This document shows, piece after piece, positions 11,066 through 20,808 of a DNA stretch of 64,000 nt. The stretch is from assembly GCA_900291925.1 (NCBI GenBank), contig UWYS01000010.1, positions 682,001-746,000 on the forward strand, written 5' to 3'. The DNA comes from Thecaphora thlaspeos (Eukaryota > Basidiomycota > Ustilaginomycetes > Urocystidales > Glomosporiaceae). The position numbers were made by a program, and so were the translations under genes. Below the pieces are notes generated by a model. That model was given only the letters and a program-made list of their open reading frames with translations, was not told the origin of the DNA and made no database searches. Each line of letters opens with the position of its first letter. Position 1 is the first letter of the stretch.

Positions 11066-12334
11066 TTAGAGCCTTGCCCCCTGGCCGACGAGGAGCTGCT
11101 TGCCGTTGCTGAGCACCTTTGCGGCCTCGTCGACCATCTCGTCGATGATTTCCTTTGCTGGCTTGATGTCGTTAATGACCGAGGCACACTTGCCAAGGAG
11201 GAAGCGCTTGCTGGCGCCCATCTCCTTTGTGCCCTCTTCATCATCGTTGTCGAGGTCGTGGTATACAGGGATGATGCCCTTGTCGGTGAGCTTCTTGATT
11301 TCGTCGGGCTTCGACTCCCACTCCATAATGTAGGGTGTCTTGAAGACGCGTAGCGGCCGTCCAGTGAAGATGATAGTGCGCACGTCGGTCTCGTGGGTCG
11401 ACTTGAGCACGGCCTTCTTATGGGCCTTCGGCGCGCCCGTCTCGACAGAGGCGACGAAGCGGGTGCCGACCCAGACGCCGTCGCTGCCGTAGCAGAGCGA
11501 GGAGGCGAGGCCGCGGCCGTTGAAGATGCCGCCAGCGGCGACTTGCGGCCGCGGGTCAAGTCGACGACGGTGGGGGTGAGGACCGAGAACGGGACGTCTC
11601 CGGTGTGTCCGCCGCCCTCGCCGCCCTGGAAGATGACCATGTCGACGCCAGCGTCGAGCACCTTGGGGACGTGCTTGGGGTGACCGATGATGCCGGCAAC
11701 AACGATGCCAGCATCGTGGAGCTTCTTGACGACATCGACGGGGGGGACACCGACGGCCGACACGAAGAGCATGGCGCCGCTCTCGATAATAATGTCGATC
11801 AGCTGCGGAAGCTGGCTCTGGGTGTAGTCGGTGTCTGCGTGGCGTCAAAGGCAGAAAGGGGTAGAAGGCAGGATCGGTTCGAAGTAGCGTGGTCCAAGTC
11901 AGCGTCACGGTCAAGGGGAGATCTATGCGGCTCTCGGCGCAGGCGGAGGGTCTAGGAGGACTTACTCGTCTTACGGGCGCCCTCTCCGACCTTGGGGAGG
12001 AGGATGTCGACGCCGAAGGGACCGTTCTTGTTCTTGAGCTCGGCCTTGAGCTCGTCGATCTGCTGCTTGAGGAACTTGGGGCTGTATCCGACGCCACCGA
12101 TGACGCCCATACCGCCTGCATTGGTGACGGCGGCCGCGAGGGATGGTCCGGCTGCGACGTTCATCTGGCGGTGGCGGCGTAGAGGAGCGAAGGGAGGTGG
12201 GAGTCAGCACCGGCACGACATGATGGCACGGACAAGGGGCGAGGCAAAGAGGGACTCACGCCAGCCAGGAGGATGGGATGCGTAAGGCCGAACTACTCGG
12301 TGAGCGGAGTCTTGATCTTCTGGGAGGACGCCAT
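11066..12334 (-). pseudogene. Nitronate monooxygenase (2-nitropropane dioxygenase family), disrupted
   Basis: This is an FMN-dependent nitronate-oxidising enzyme relic. Exons are 12260-12334, 11966-12164 and 11066-11834, with clean GTGAGT and GTAAGT donors and CAG acceptors. Family sequence is otherwise well kept: LLAGMNVAAGPSLAAAVTNAG across intron 1, GVIGGVGYSP, GVDILLPKVG, VSAVGVPP, IIGHPKHVPKVLDAGVD, QGGEGGGHTGDVPFSVL, AAGGIFNGRG, WVGTRFVAS and the C-terminal ASVINDIKPAKEI. There are two lesions. Codon 14 is TAG (12293-12295). At 11534-11542 the frame shifts between RGRKSPL and QVAAGGIFNG, with a few residues missing. The nine bases at the junction can be read as the end of the left block or the start of the right one, as after a deletion between short repeats. 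Loss of function is likely unless these are assembly errors. Confidence 0.82.
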
Positions 12335-12811
12335 GATGACTGATATGCCTGTGTAAGGTCGGGTGGCGGTGGAAGTGACGGGGTGAGTGCGTAGAGAGTG
12401 CTGTGCTGTGTTGGTGGCGGGTCGAAGAGAAGGGGGGGCCGCGGGGGGTGTTTGGCGTGGCAAAAAGGAGCGAGGCAAACGAGCCGGCCAGGCTGCTCGC
12501 CAACCGGCTTTCATAATGCCGGAGAGCCTTTGTGCGCGCCCGGCGTGGTGCGTGCACGGTGGTGCGTGCACGGTGGTGCGTGTGGCTTCCTCTTCTTTCA
12601 CGTGCCTTGTGTGCCGTCGGTGTCAGCCGTGTCGGCATCTCAAAGCATCTCGGGAGTCGGCCAAACAGGCTCTCCTTTCCCAGCTGCCTCGCTTTTCTTC
12701 CTGGCCGACGTTCAAGGGTCTCGCCCAGTCTTCCATATCGACCTCTGTGGTCGCAACCCCTTTGGCCTCAGTCTCCCGTCATCAACCTCACTCTCTCCTA
12801 CGACGAGGAAG
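12335..12811. promoter_or_regulatory. Divergent upstream region, nitronate monooxygenase relic and NAA38
   Basis: 477 bases between head-to-head genes. It contains a GTGCGTGCACGGTG duplication near 12545-12575 and CT-rich sequence at 12660-12800 just before the NAA38 start. Confidence 0.4.
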
Positions 12812-13294
12812 ATGCAATCGCCCCTAGCACCACTTCCACCACCGCCACCGCCAGCACCGCCAGCAGCATCAGCGGAGGCGGCCAGCCGGCTCATCGCGGA
12901 CCGCTTCATCGACCGCACCGTCATTGTCCACATCCCAGACGGCCGCGCCTTCCGCGGCACCCTCCTCTGTATCGACAGCGGCGTCAACATCATCCTCGCA
13001 AATACCGACGAGCTCCGCTTCGCAGCCAGCCACGCCGAAGGGTCCCGAGCATCGACGGCACAGGCTTCCTCCAACGGCTCCTCCTCTACTTTTCAAGGCT
13101 TCACCGAGCGCAACATCGGCATGATCATGGTTCCGGGAAAGTTTGTCACACGTTTCGAGGTCGAACAGGACCATCCCTCCGGCGCAAACGACTTCCACAA
13201 CAGCGCCAACAGACACCGTCCTACAACAGGTCCCCACGTCGAACCCGGCCGCGCCTTGGCTGGCTGGCCCGAGGACCCCGACATGTACGCCTAG
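12812..13294 (+). CDS. NatC auxiliary subunit NAA38/LSMD1-like Sm-fold protein
   Basis: Single-exon gene of 160 codons. An Sm/LSM fold spans residues about 28-115: RFIDRTVIVHIPDGRAFRGT is the Sm1 strand block, LLCIDSGVNIILANTDE follows, and RNIGMIMVPGKFVTRFEVE is the Sm2 block. Here the usual Sm IRG signature is replaced by MVPGK, as in LSMD1/NAA38 proteins that bind the NAA30/NAA35 N-terminal acetyltransferase instead of RNA. The N-terminus is a short Pro-rich run, and a Ser/Thr-rich insert sits between the Sm motifs. The tail of about 40 residues is polar. The ATG at 12812 is the first one downstream of the CT-rich leader. The Sm fold is well supported; the NatC role is from family knowledge. 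Confidence 0.78.
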   Translation: MQSPLAPLPPPPPPAPPAASAEAASRLIADRFIDRTVIVHIPDGRAFRGTLLCIDSGVNIILANTDELRFAASHAEGSRASTAQASSNGSSSTFQGFTERNIGMIMVPGKFVTRFEVEQDHPSGANDFHNSANRHRPTTGPHVEPGRALAGWPEDPDMYA

Positions 13295-13372
13295 CCAGCC
13301 CCCTCCCTATGTCCCCCGAGCACGCCATTTTCCACCCTTCCCACGTCGGACGTGCAACTGGACACGCCTGCC

Positions 13373-15036
13373 TTACCTTTCTACATCGCACGCGAGAAGC
13401 TCTCGCATTACACCTACGCCCCTCAACTCGATCAAAGCCTGGACCAGCGTCGCCTGGCCGTTGAGGTGCGCCGCGTCGCCGCTGGCACCGTCCGCGTCCC
13501 AATGGCCCGACCGCGCCGAGAGAAGCTCTTCAACCGTTTTTGCTAGTATCGTGGCGTTGATGGGTGCGGGCATGCCGCCTCTCTCTGCAGCTTGCAGCTC
13601 CCACATCAAGATACGGACGATGGTCACCGCCAGGCTTTGCAGCCGGTCCCTAGCTGCCCCCGGCTCGAGGTCCGGATCCTTCTCTTCTTCGCGGTAGGCA
13701 GACTCCTCGGTGACCATAATCGGCGAGCCGGCGTCTCGACGATGGCGGTCAGATATGGGATGTCCGTCTCCGTGTAGCAACGACATCGCTCCGAGGATGA
13801 CCTTTGTGGATAGAGCTATGCCGACCTCGACGTCCCGCAGCACAATCCGCTCGACTGTGCAGCCGAGTGCGTTGAGGATCAGCGACGAGCAAAGGCCCCC
13901 TCCGACACTAAGTAGATCGAGCAAGCACGGCAGGCAGCCGTCGCCATAGTGATCGACCAATTGTGCGGCCGAGTAGTGGGAGAGGACGGCGCAGCTCGAA
14001 TCGAGCACGAGAGCCACTATGCCGAGAAGGCTGAGCATCATCGTCTCGAACACCTCCCCACAATTGTCCACAAGCGAGACATGTCCGACCGACCTGAGCT
14101 TGGCGCAGCTCGACAAGACGATGGCGATCTGGTCCAGCAGCTCGAGGCCGCTCTTCAGACACCGGAGTTCGTCCTCCTCGCTTATCGAAGCATCGTCCCG
14201 GAAGGCGAGGTAGCCTTCGATCAGCCTTCTTGAAACGCTGAAGGCCGAGATCCGGCACTGGACCGGCGCGGTTCCTTCGTCTTCGGGGGTAGCCGCGGCC
14301 TCAGCAACAAAGGCAAGGAACTCGGTGGCGATCCGATCGGCGTCGACGAGATCGTGGGCGGTGGCCGTGTGCATGAGCCAGAGCCGGGTCTGCTCAATGA
14401 AGGTCGCCTGAACCACCTCAAGCTGCAGGACAAAGCCGCCCTCCGGTGCTTCTGCCCAGCCCCGGCCGTCGATCAATGGCGGCTCAGCGGGAGTCAACAC
14501 TGTGCGCTCTCTGCAGCCTCTCACTGGATGCTGTGGACGACTTATAGCTCACCTCCATCCTGCGCGGGCTCGCCCGAGTGGCCAAAGGCTTCCGATACCG
14601 ACGCGAGGAAGAGCTTGATCGGCAGATCTCGGACTTCTTCACGAACCCTCGGCCCAACGTCATTTGCGAGGTGGCGAAGCAAGCGCTTTGTCTGTTCAAT
14701 GGCATCCGGCGTGCTGTAGACACGGCGTTCTGCGGCCAAGCACCAAAAATCGAGGCATGAGGGCAAAGCGTCACCGCACCGATCCTGGCTTGCGGATGGC
14801 CTCGAGGCAGACACGTACCTTGCTGCCAGGTGCGCGTCACAGCCAGCTGATCGCGATTGGTAAGGTGCAAGGCAAGGCAAGGCAGTATGGGTCAGCTAGA
14901 TGGCCGTTGCCCGACTGGCGTATGCTACGAAAGAGAGGATCTCTGGTGCTCACCAGAGCGAGCCTGAGCAGGCTGGCCGGGTGCACCATCCTTTGCGAGC
15001 GGGATAACGGTCTGGCCGTTGAAGACGAAGCCTTTG
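13373..15036 (-). CDS. Unrecognised alpha-helical protein, multi-exon, 5' end unresolved
   Basis: I do not recognise this protein. A phase-consistent model has exons 13373-14499, 14553-14713, 14819-14846 and one ending at 14954 that is open upstream to about 15036 (reading KGFVFNGQTVIPLAKDG). The introns are 53, 105 and 107 nt. The 53-nt intron (GTGAGC...CACAG) is short for this genome. The last exon gives about 375 residues of regular leucine-rich helices (LIEGYLAFRDD, LLDQIAIVLSSC, MMLSLLGIVALVL, LILNALGCTVERIVL) suggesting an ARM/HEAT-like solenoid. Its stop is 78 bases from the NAA38 stop, so the two genes converge. The initiator may be the ATG near 15178 through one more small intron, but that is a guess. 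Confidence 0.5.
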
Positions 15037-15821
15037 CTGAGCCGGAGGCTTGGTGATCCACAAGGGAACCAAGATTTGTACCCTACGACCAAAGGACGAT
15101 GCAACTACTTGTTGTGCTTGCACCGGCCACCGGACAGTGCGAGGCGGCCTGACGAGGGAAACGTGACGGGGGTCCATCGACGGAAGACCGCCGATAGGAC
15201 GGAACCAAGACACCTGCTGCTGGCATATCGCTGACGCCGTGACCTCGCGCCAGCGATTGAGCCCAAGATGCGGCGCCAGCTTCGAAGGAGCCCGGATGTG
15301 AGCCGATTGGACGCAGATAAAGATAGGCTTCCAGACACGCGTGAGAAATCGAGAATGGCGCCGAGCTTGTCTTGTCGGAACCCGTCCGCCGGCCGTCTCC
15401 TACAGTACGACGGCAAAGCAGCCAAAGATGGCGGTGACTCTGCTGCCTCTCCTGTCATCTTCTCGTCACCCGCGCCACCGGCTCACCGGTGCGCCACAGT
15501 CTGACGGACGTTGAAGCGCCAAGGGCAGTCAGAGAAATATGGACGCCTTGCTCCATCCACCTCTCAGCGCGGGGAGAGGGACGGCGTCTAGACAGGATCG
15601 CATAGCCAACCGCCCGAAGCCTTCGCCTCGGTCGGGGCGATGTGAGAAGATGCCGCCTCGTCCAGCATCGTCGCTCCGATCGTCTTTCTCAGTGACTGCC
15701 CTCGCCACCGCCCTCGCCATCATCCACCTCACCATCACCCAACTCATCTTGACCTAAAGTATCCCTATCGCTCCTCAAGCGTCAAGCCGCAGTTGTGTCC
15801 ACCTCAATCTCCACCACAGCA
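15037..15821. other. Intergenic, upstream of the nitrilase relic
   Basis: 785 bases that may include the missing 5' exon(s) of the preceding minus-strand gene. The last 100 bases before 15822 are CT-rich, as expected of a leader. Nothing else recognised. Confidence 0.35.
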
Positions 15822-16685
15822 ATGGCAGCGCTCGACGAAGAAATGGTCCTCGCCCTCGTCCAGGACACTCCCGTAGCCTTGGACCTCGCCGCTAGCTTCG
15901 ACAAGCTCATCGCAAGCTGACGCCCACGGCCACGGAGCGCCTCGTCTGGGGTTTCGGAGACGGCGCCGGTGTCCGCGTCGTCGACACGCCCGCGGGGAAG
16001 CTGGGCTGCGTCATCTGCTGGGAGGTTAGTATCGTCGATTCTGACTTAGCTCCATCTACTTCATGTCCCGCTTCGGACCCGATGGCTGATGCTCCTCTGC
16101 CCGCACTCGCGAACTTCCTCACGTCCATCGACGACAGAACTACATGCCCCTGCACCGCATGGTGCTCTTACGCCAAGGGCGTCGAAGTCTACTGTGCCCC
16201 GACCGCCGATTCGCGCGAGACATGGCAGAGTAGCATGAAGCACATCGCCGCCAAAGGAAGGTGCTTAGTGATCAGCTGCAACCAGTTCAACGCCCGCTCC
16301 GACTTTCCCGACGACTACCCCGCCTTCCAAGGTGAGTCCGCTCTTTCTCTGATCACGCTGCGACCGGCGATGTGGCCGAGCCTGGTCAGCTGAGACGACC
16401 TGCTGATCTTTGAACACCTCATGCTCGACCCTCCCGCCGACCCGCGAACCAGATGCGAAGCCTGACGAGATCATCACCCGCGGCGGCTCGATAATCGCCG
16501 GCCCGCTGGGAGAGACGCTTGCCGGTCCCCTGTACGACGAGAGGGGCATCCTGACGGCCGTGGTGAGGCGTTCGCAGCTGACCGAGGCAAAGATGGACTT
16601 TGACCCGACGGGCCACTACTCGCGACCGGACGTCTTCAAGCTGGTGGTCGACGACGGCGCCAAAGAGGCAGTCAGCTTCAGCTAG
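15822..16685 (+). pseudogene. Nitrilase (C-N hydrolase family), internally deleted and frameshifted
   Basis: The start [22 protein letters not shown] and the C-terminal half of a nitrilase are adjacent, but the roughly 115 residues that normally join them are missing. The frame breaks at the junction, with a TGA at 15918-15920. Downstream, [29 protein letters not shown] (catalytic Cys), [14 protein letters not shown] and [15 protein letters not shown] match nitrilases, as does the end DFDPTGHYSRPDVFKL. Two introns survive: GTTAGT...ACAG at 16025-16137 and GTGAGT...CCAG at 16332-16452. One extra T near 16168 causes a second frameshift in the LYAKGVE segment. The catalytic Lys and Cys regions remain, but the Glu region lies in the deleted part. 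A functional enzyme is not possible from this copy. Confidence 0.85.
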
Positions 16686-16816
16686 CCATCGCGAGTCGTC
16701 GCGGCAATGTCTGTCGATACGAGGGGAGGGAGGTCTAAATACAACTACAACGGGCTCTGCTTGATGCCGTAGGTTTCGCGTGTCGTCACGACGAGAACGA
16801 CTGGATGTTGAAGATT

Positions 16817-17649
16817 TCATTCCAGTCCGCGCTCCTGTCTCCATGCGTGGATCCACTGGACGATGCGCTCGACGTTGTCCTCCACGTCTCCGCTCTCCTG
16901 GGACCTCAGCTCGACGACGGCCTCGGCATGGTAAGAGGCGCGGGCATCCTCGAGCACCACGCCCATGATCTCGGCCTCGTTATTCTCTTGAATCTTCTTT
17001 AGCGTATAGCCTCTGCCGTGGTGGTCGAAGCGATGGGCGAAGAGAGGGGCGAGTGGATTGTCAAATAGGCACGCTGCAAGGTGATGGCAAATCGAGCGGA
17101 CCGGAAGTACAGTTACACACCTCTTCTCGAGCCTCTGCCAGAGCACGGCATGGTCGCACCTGAGCACCACGACCAGATCGACCCATCGTTCCGGGTACAG
17201 GTCGCAAGTGTGCCAGTCGAGCACCAGGCCACCTTTAGCCTCTCCCTTGGTGTCCACCTCCTCCTGCTCCTCTCCCTCTGCGACAGGCTCGGGCGCCCGG
17301 CTTCCCGTCAGCGGTTCGAGGTGATCCAACACGGCATCCTCGTTGACCTCGTAGGTATCCCAGTCGGCGTCGTAGTGCGTGTAGAAGCCCTGCTCCTTGA
17401 CAAGCTGTGACACGTTGATCTGTCGCAGCACGGACGTCTCGCCACTAGCTGGAGTGTAGAGCGAGCAGAGCAGGGAAGAAGTGGTGGATTTACCCGTCCC
17501 TGGCGTACCGGTGACGACTATGTTGGGGAAGCTGTCGCACCGTGGAGCGAATGGTGGGCACAACCCATCGTCAGTCAGCCGGGCAGCCTGCGACTGCGAG
17601 CGAGCAGGCAGTGAGGAGGCGGACCTGTGCATGCGTACCTTCGGACCAT
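16817..17649 (-). CDS. FAP7: FAP7/AK6-type adenylate kinase-like ATPase
   Basis: Three exons (17639-17649, 17121-17531, 16817-17012) encode 205 residues. Exon 1 is 11 nt and supplies only MVR plus two bases of the next codon; splicing gives MVRSFPNIVVTGTPGTGKST. The P-loop GTPGTGKST is at residues 12-20. The NMP-like region follows (LVKEQGFYTHYDADWDTYEVNED), then the HTCDLYPERWVDLVVVLRCD block and the IQENNEAEIM lid helix, all typical of FAP7/hCINAP. FAP7 pairs with uS11 and drives late 18S rRNA maturation of 40S particles. Residues about 95-115 hold an acidic Glu-rich insertion. The in-frame extension upstream of the P-loop is intron sequence, since the 11-nt exon restores the usual N-terminus. 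Confidence 0.87.
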
Positions 17650-18251
17650 GTCGTGCGAGTGCAGCAGGACGCTCTTGAGGTCGAGGCAGTCACGTTGGTG
17701 TGCAGGTGGTGGTGCAGTGCGTAAGCGGATGATGGACCCAAGGGAAGAGAGGGTTGAAAGCTCCTTCGAGCAAACGGGAGGAAAAGCTGGGAAAAAAGGC
17801 CAAACAAAAAGCAGAAATACGAATATGTGGAGTGGGGCGACGACGTACTGCCAGCAAGGTCGACGTGCACAGCCTTCTCTCAACGCCTGTCGATTTCCCA
17901 GGGCGCATGACAGAGCCCGCATCGAGCCTCTCTGCTTCTCAACACACATGCACACCATTGTAGGACCCTGCGGGGCGCGCGCCCACACCTAGACGTACTA
18001 GCAAGGAAGTCGATCATTTCGGAAACGAGGTTTGACGAAGCTACGGAAGAGGCGGTACCAAGGAGTCGGGTGGACCGAGGGAATAAACGCAATGCGACAT
18101 CTGCTGGTGCGTTATAGTGGCAGCAGGGTAGCATAGACAAATGAGGCCGAGGCGTCATCGAGCCCCAATCAGGATCCTGGAGTTCTTTCGAGGCCTCTGC
18201 CGGCCCTGACCTGGCCCGCCCGTCAGCCGCTCTGGGCCCCTGTTGGGCCCT
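17650..18251. promoter_or_regulatory. FAP7 upstream region / septin 3' flank
   Basis: 602 bases without a recognisable gene, between the FAP7 start and the septin stop (both minus strand). Confidence 0.4.
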
Positions 18252-19927
18252 TTACTCGTTCGTCGAGGCCGCCGCGAGTCGCGACTCGAGGTTTCGCAAG
18301 CTTTCCTCCTTGGCCATGAGCTCTTGCCTCTTCTCCTGGATCTCGCGCTGCACCTTGAGTTCAATCTCGCGGAGCTTGTCCTCCTCCCTTCGCAGCTGCT
18401 CCTCCTTGAGCCTGACGCTCTGGTTGGCCAGCTCCTCGCCGGGGATCGATGTATCGGCGTAGTCGCTGTGAACCGTCCTCGAGAGTTTCTCGGTTCGGTA
18501 GTTTTCGTAGAGGAAGTCGTGCGTAATCTCCTTGAGGTCGGTTAGGTGCGTGTTGAGCAGGGCGCTGCGCAGCCGGGCAAAGTCCGAGTGGGCCGGGTTG
18601 TCGACCTCGACGATGCCCCAAGGGTATCGCCGGGCGCGGACCGGCTCGCCATTGATGACGACCTCCTCCTCCGATCCAACAATGGCAAACGGCATCAATG
18701 CTCGAAGCTCCGAGTTATCGGCAATCGTCTCCTCGTCGTCCTCCTCAACGTCGTAGGGGAAGTTGTAGACGGGGATGCCGTAGTGCTCGATGTCCTCCAT
18801 GATCTGGCAGACGGCAGGATGGGTAGCGGCGGGGGGTGAAGCAATTCGAGAGAACTGCGTCAGTAAATGCAATGGAGGCGATCCCGCGACGTTTCCCCCC
18901 GCGCCACACGCCAAGTCCACCTGCGACTCACCCTCATCTTAAACGCCTGCCTCTCGGTCTTCGTCATGCTGTCGGCCTTTCCGAAGACGGGGATGACGTT
19001 AACCCTCGGGCTGAGACGCCTCATCAGCTCAATGTCGATCTCACGCAGCGAGTGTCCGGTGGGCGTGATAAAGTAGAGGAGTGCATGAACACGGTTGTCG
19101 CGGAAACGAGGGTTACGCTTGATGCGCGACTCCTCGGCGAGAATGTCGTCGTACTGTCGCTCGAGAAAGCCAACGATCTCAGAGAAGCTGGCAGCGAACA
19201 AGGGGTCAAGACGCGGGTGTGCATGGTGTCCATCAACATCAGCAACCTTGCACCCGAGCCGTTGTCGTTGCGCCGTGTCAGGCCGCACAAGGAGACTCAC
19301 GAGTACTCGTTGTCGATGTTGTCGCCAAAACCGGGAGTGTCGACAATGGTGAGACCGATGCGCATGCCATCCTCGTCGAGCTCTGCGTATGCCAAAGGGC
19401 AGATTGCAAAGTAAGAGCGGGGCGTCGTGTCAACAGAAGGTCGCCTACATCGCCGAGGCGGGCCAGCAGCTGTGGCGGTCGACGTGACGGGGACATGACT
19501 TACCGACGTGAACGGGCTTGATCTTGATGCCCTCCTCGATGTGGGCCGTCTCTGGGTTGTCGGAGATCTTGTGGCCAATGACCTCTGACTCGCAGAGGGT
19601 GTTGACGAAGGTTGTCTTGCCTGTTGGTGCGGAAGTGAGAGAACGGGTCAGGAGTGAAGGCGGAACGAGGAGGGGAGGCCAGCATGGACGGAGGAAGGGG
19701 TACAAAGGAACGGTCAGTGACCTTGACACGAGGACCTCGACAGGGACGCATGTAGGGTCGAAGCCAGAGGGAGAGAGATGCGAGACGGCGGGCTGCCACC
19801 GAGCTGAAGGTTGCAGGCAGAGGAGAGGAGCAGACGCTTTGCCGCTGTACGCACCGGTACCGCTGGCGCCGACGACCATGAGGCAGAAGGAGACGCCCTT
19901 CTTGGCGGCACGCCTTCGAGAAGCCAT
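18252..19927 (-). CDS. CDC11: Septin, CDC11-type
   Basis: Five exons (19855-19927, 19504-19620, 19301-19382, 18932-19187, 18252-18803) encode 359 residues. Septins are GTP-binding filament proteins of the bud neck and septum. The G1 loop GASGTGKT (residues 20-27) is split by intron 1. G3 DTPGFGD is at 78-84 and G4 GKAD at about 160. The septin-unique element (RYPWGIVEVDNPAHSDFARLR) and LTDLKEITHDFLYENYRTEKL follow. The short N-terminus MASRRRAAKKGVSF, the segments ESRIKRNPRF and IMEDIEHYGIPVYNFP, and the C-terminal coiled coil (RREEDKLREIELKVQREI...) are closest to yeast Cdc11, the terminal subunit of the octamer. Orthology to Cdc11 instead of another septin is judged from memory of the family. 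Confidence 0.9.
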
Positions 19928-20808
19928 GCTGGGTTGTGAGGGCGGAATGGTCGGGTGTAGAAAGGAGGGTGAGGACGCCAAAGGCTAGAGCAGGTCAAAT
20001 GGAGACAGAGAGGTGGCTGCTGGAGCGGTCCTGTCTGACGTGGGCGTCGAGAGGGCAAAGCACAGAGATCGATGGAAAAGGCTGGGAAGCGTGCAGGGTC
20101 GAGCCTGCCGGATCGAGAGGAAGAAAGACAGGCGAGGCCTGTGCGACGTGACGATGGGAAATAGGCGACGGGCGGTGATGAGGTCGGGAGAGGGGAATGG
20201 TGATGGTGGCCAAAACGAGGAGGGGCTGGCATTCGCCTTCTGTGTGGCGTGTGTGTGTGCCTCTCTCTGGCGCCCGTTCGCTCTGCCCTCTCACACACTC
20301 TCTCCTCTCTCCTCTCTCGACCGCGCTCGCCCAGAACGGCTGGGTGCGTGAGTGCGTGTCTGGCGTGCTGGCTCGGAAGGAGCCGCGCGCGCCCTTCCGC
20401 CCCGCCCCGTCCTCGCTTGGGCCTCATCCGCTTCTCCCTTGGAGCGCGCCTGCGATCCCATTTCGAGGTTTGAAATGAGACCTTGCTCGCTTGTTTGTGC
20501 GCAGATACATAGAAATGGTAACGCCAGAGCGGGCATTTTGTATTCCAGACTGGCCTGCGTTATTCAAGGGGGAGATCCCCCGCGTCGCCGCGCCTTGCCC
20601 AGCAGGTGGCTCAACGCGGGTCCCGGGAGGCGACAAAGCCCGTGCGCAGTCGTCGGCCTCGTCAGTTTGGTGCGTCGTGCTTCGCTCCTTCTTCGCAGTC
20701 GGCCGCTCCGTGCGCAAGGCACGCCGGCAGGCGGGCAACAGGGACCTCGGCCGCTCCTAGGTTAGCGTGACGAGTGGCGACAGAGCTGTGGCGTCATGCT
20801 CAAACAAG
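19928..20808. promoter_or_regulatory. Septin upstream region / 3' flank of the TRZ-TPK gene
   Basis: 881 bases. A strong CT-rich run (CTCTCTCC repeats) lies near 20285-20320. No gene or structured RNA is recognised. Confidence 0.4.

Noticed and set aside
17532..17632. Longer FAP7 N-terminus read from intron sequence
   Set aside because: The start would not be ATG, and the 11-nt exon gives the family-typical N-terminus.
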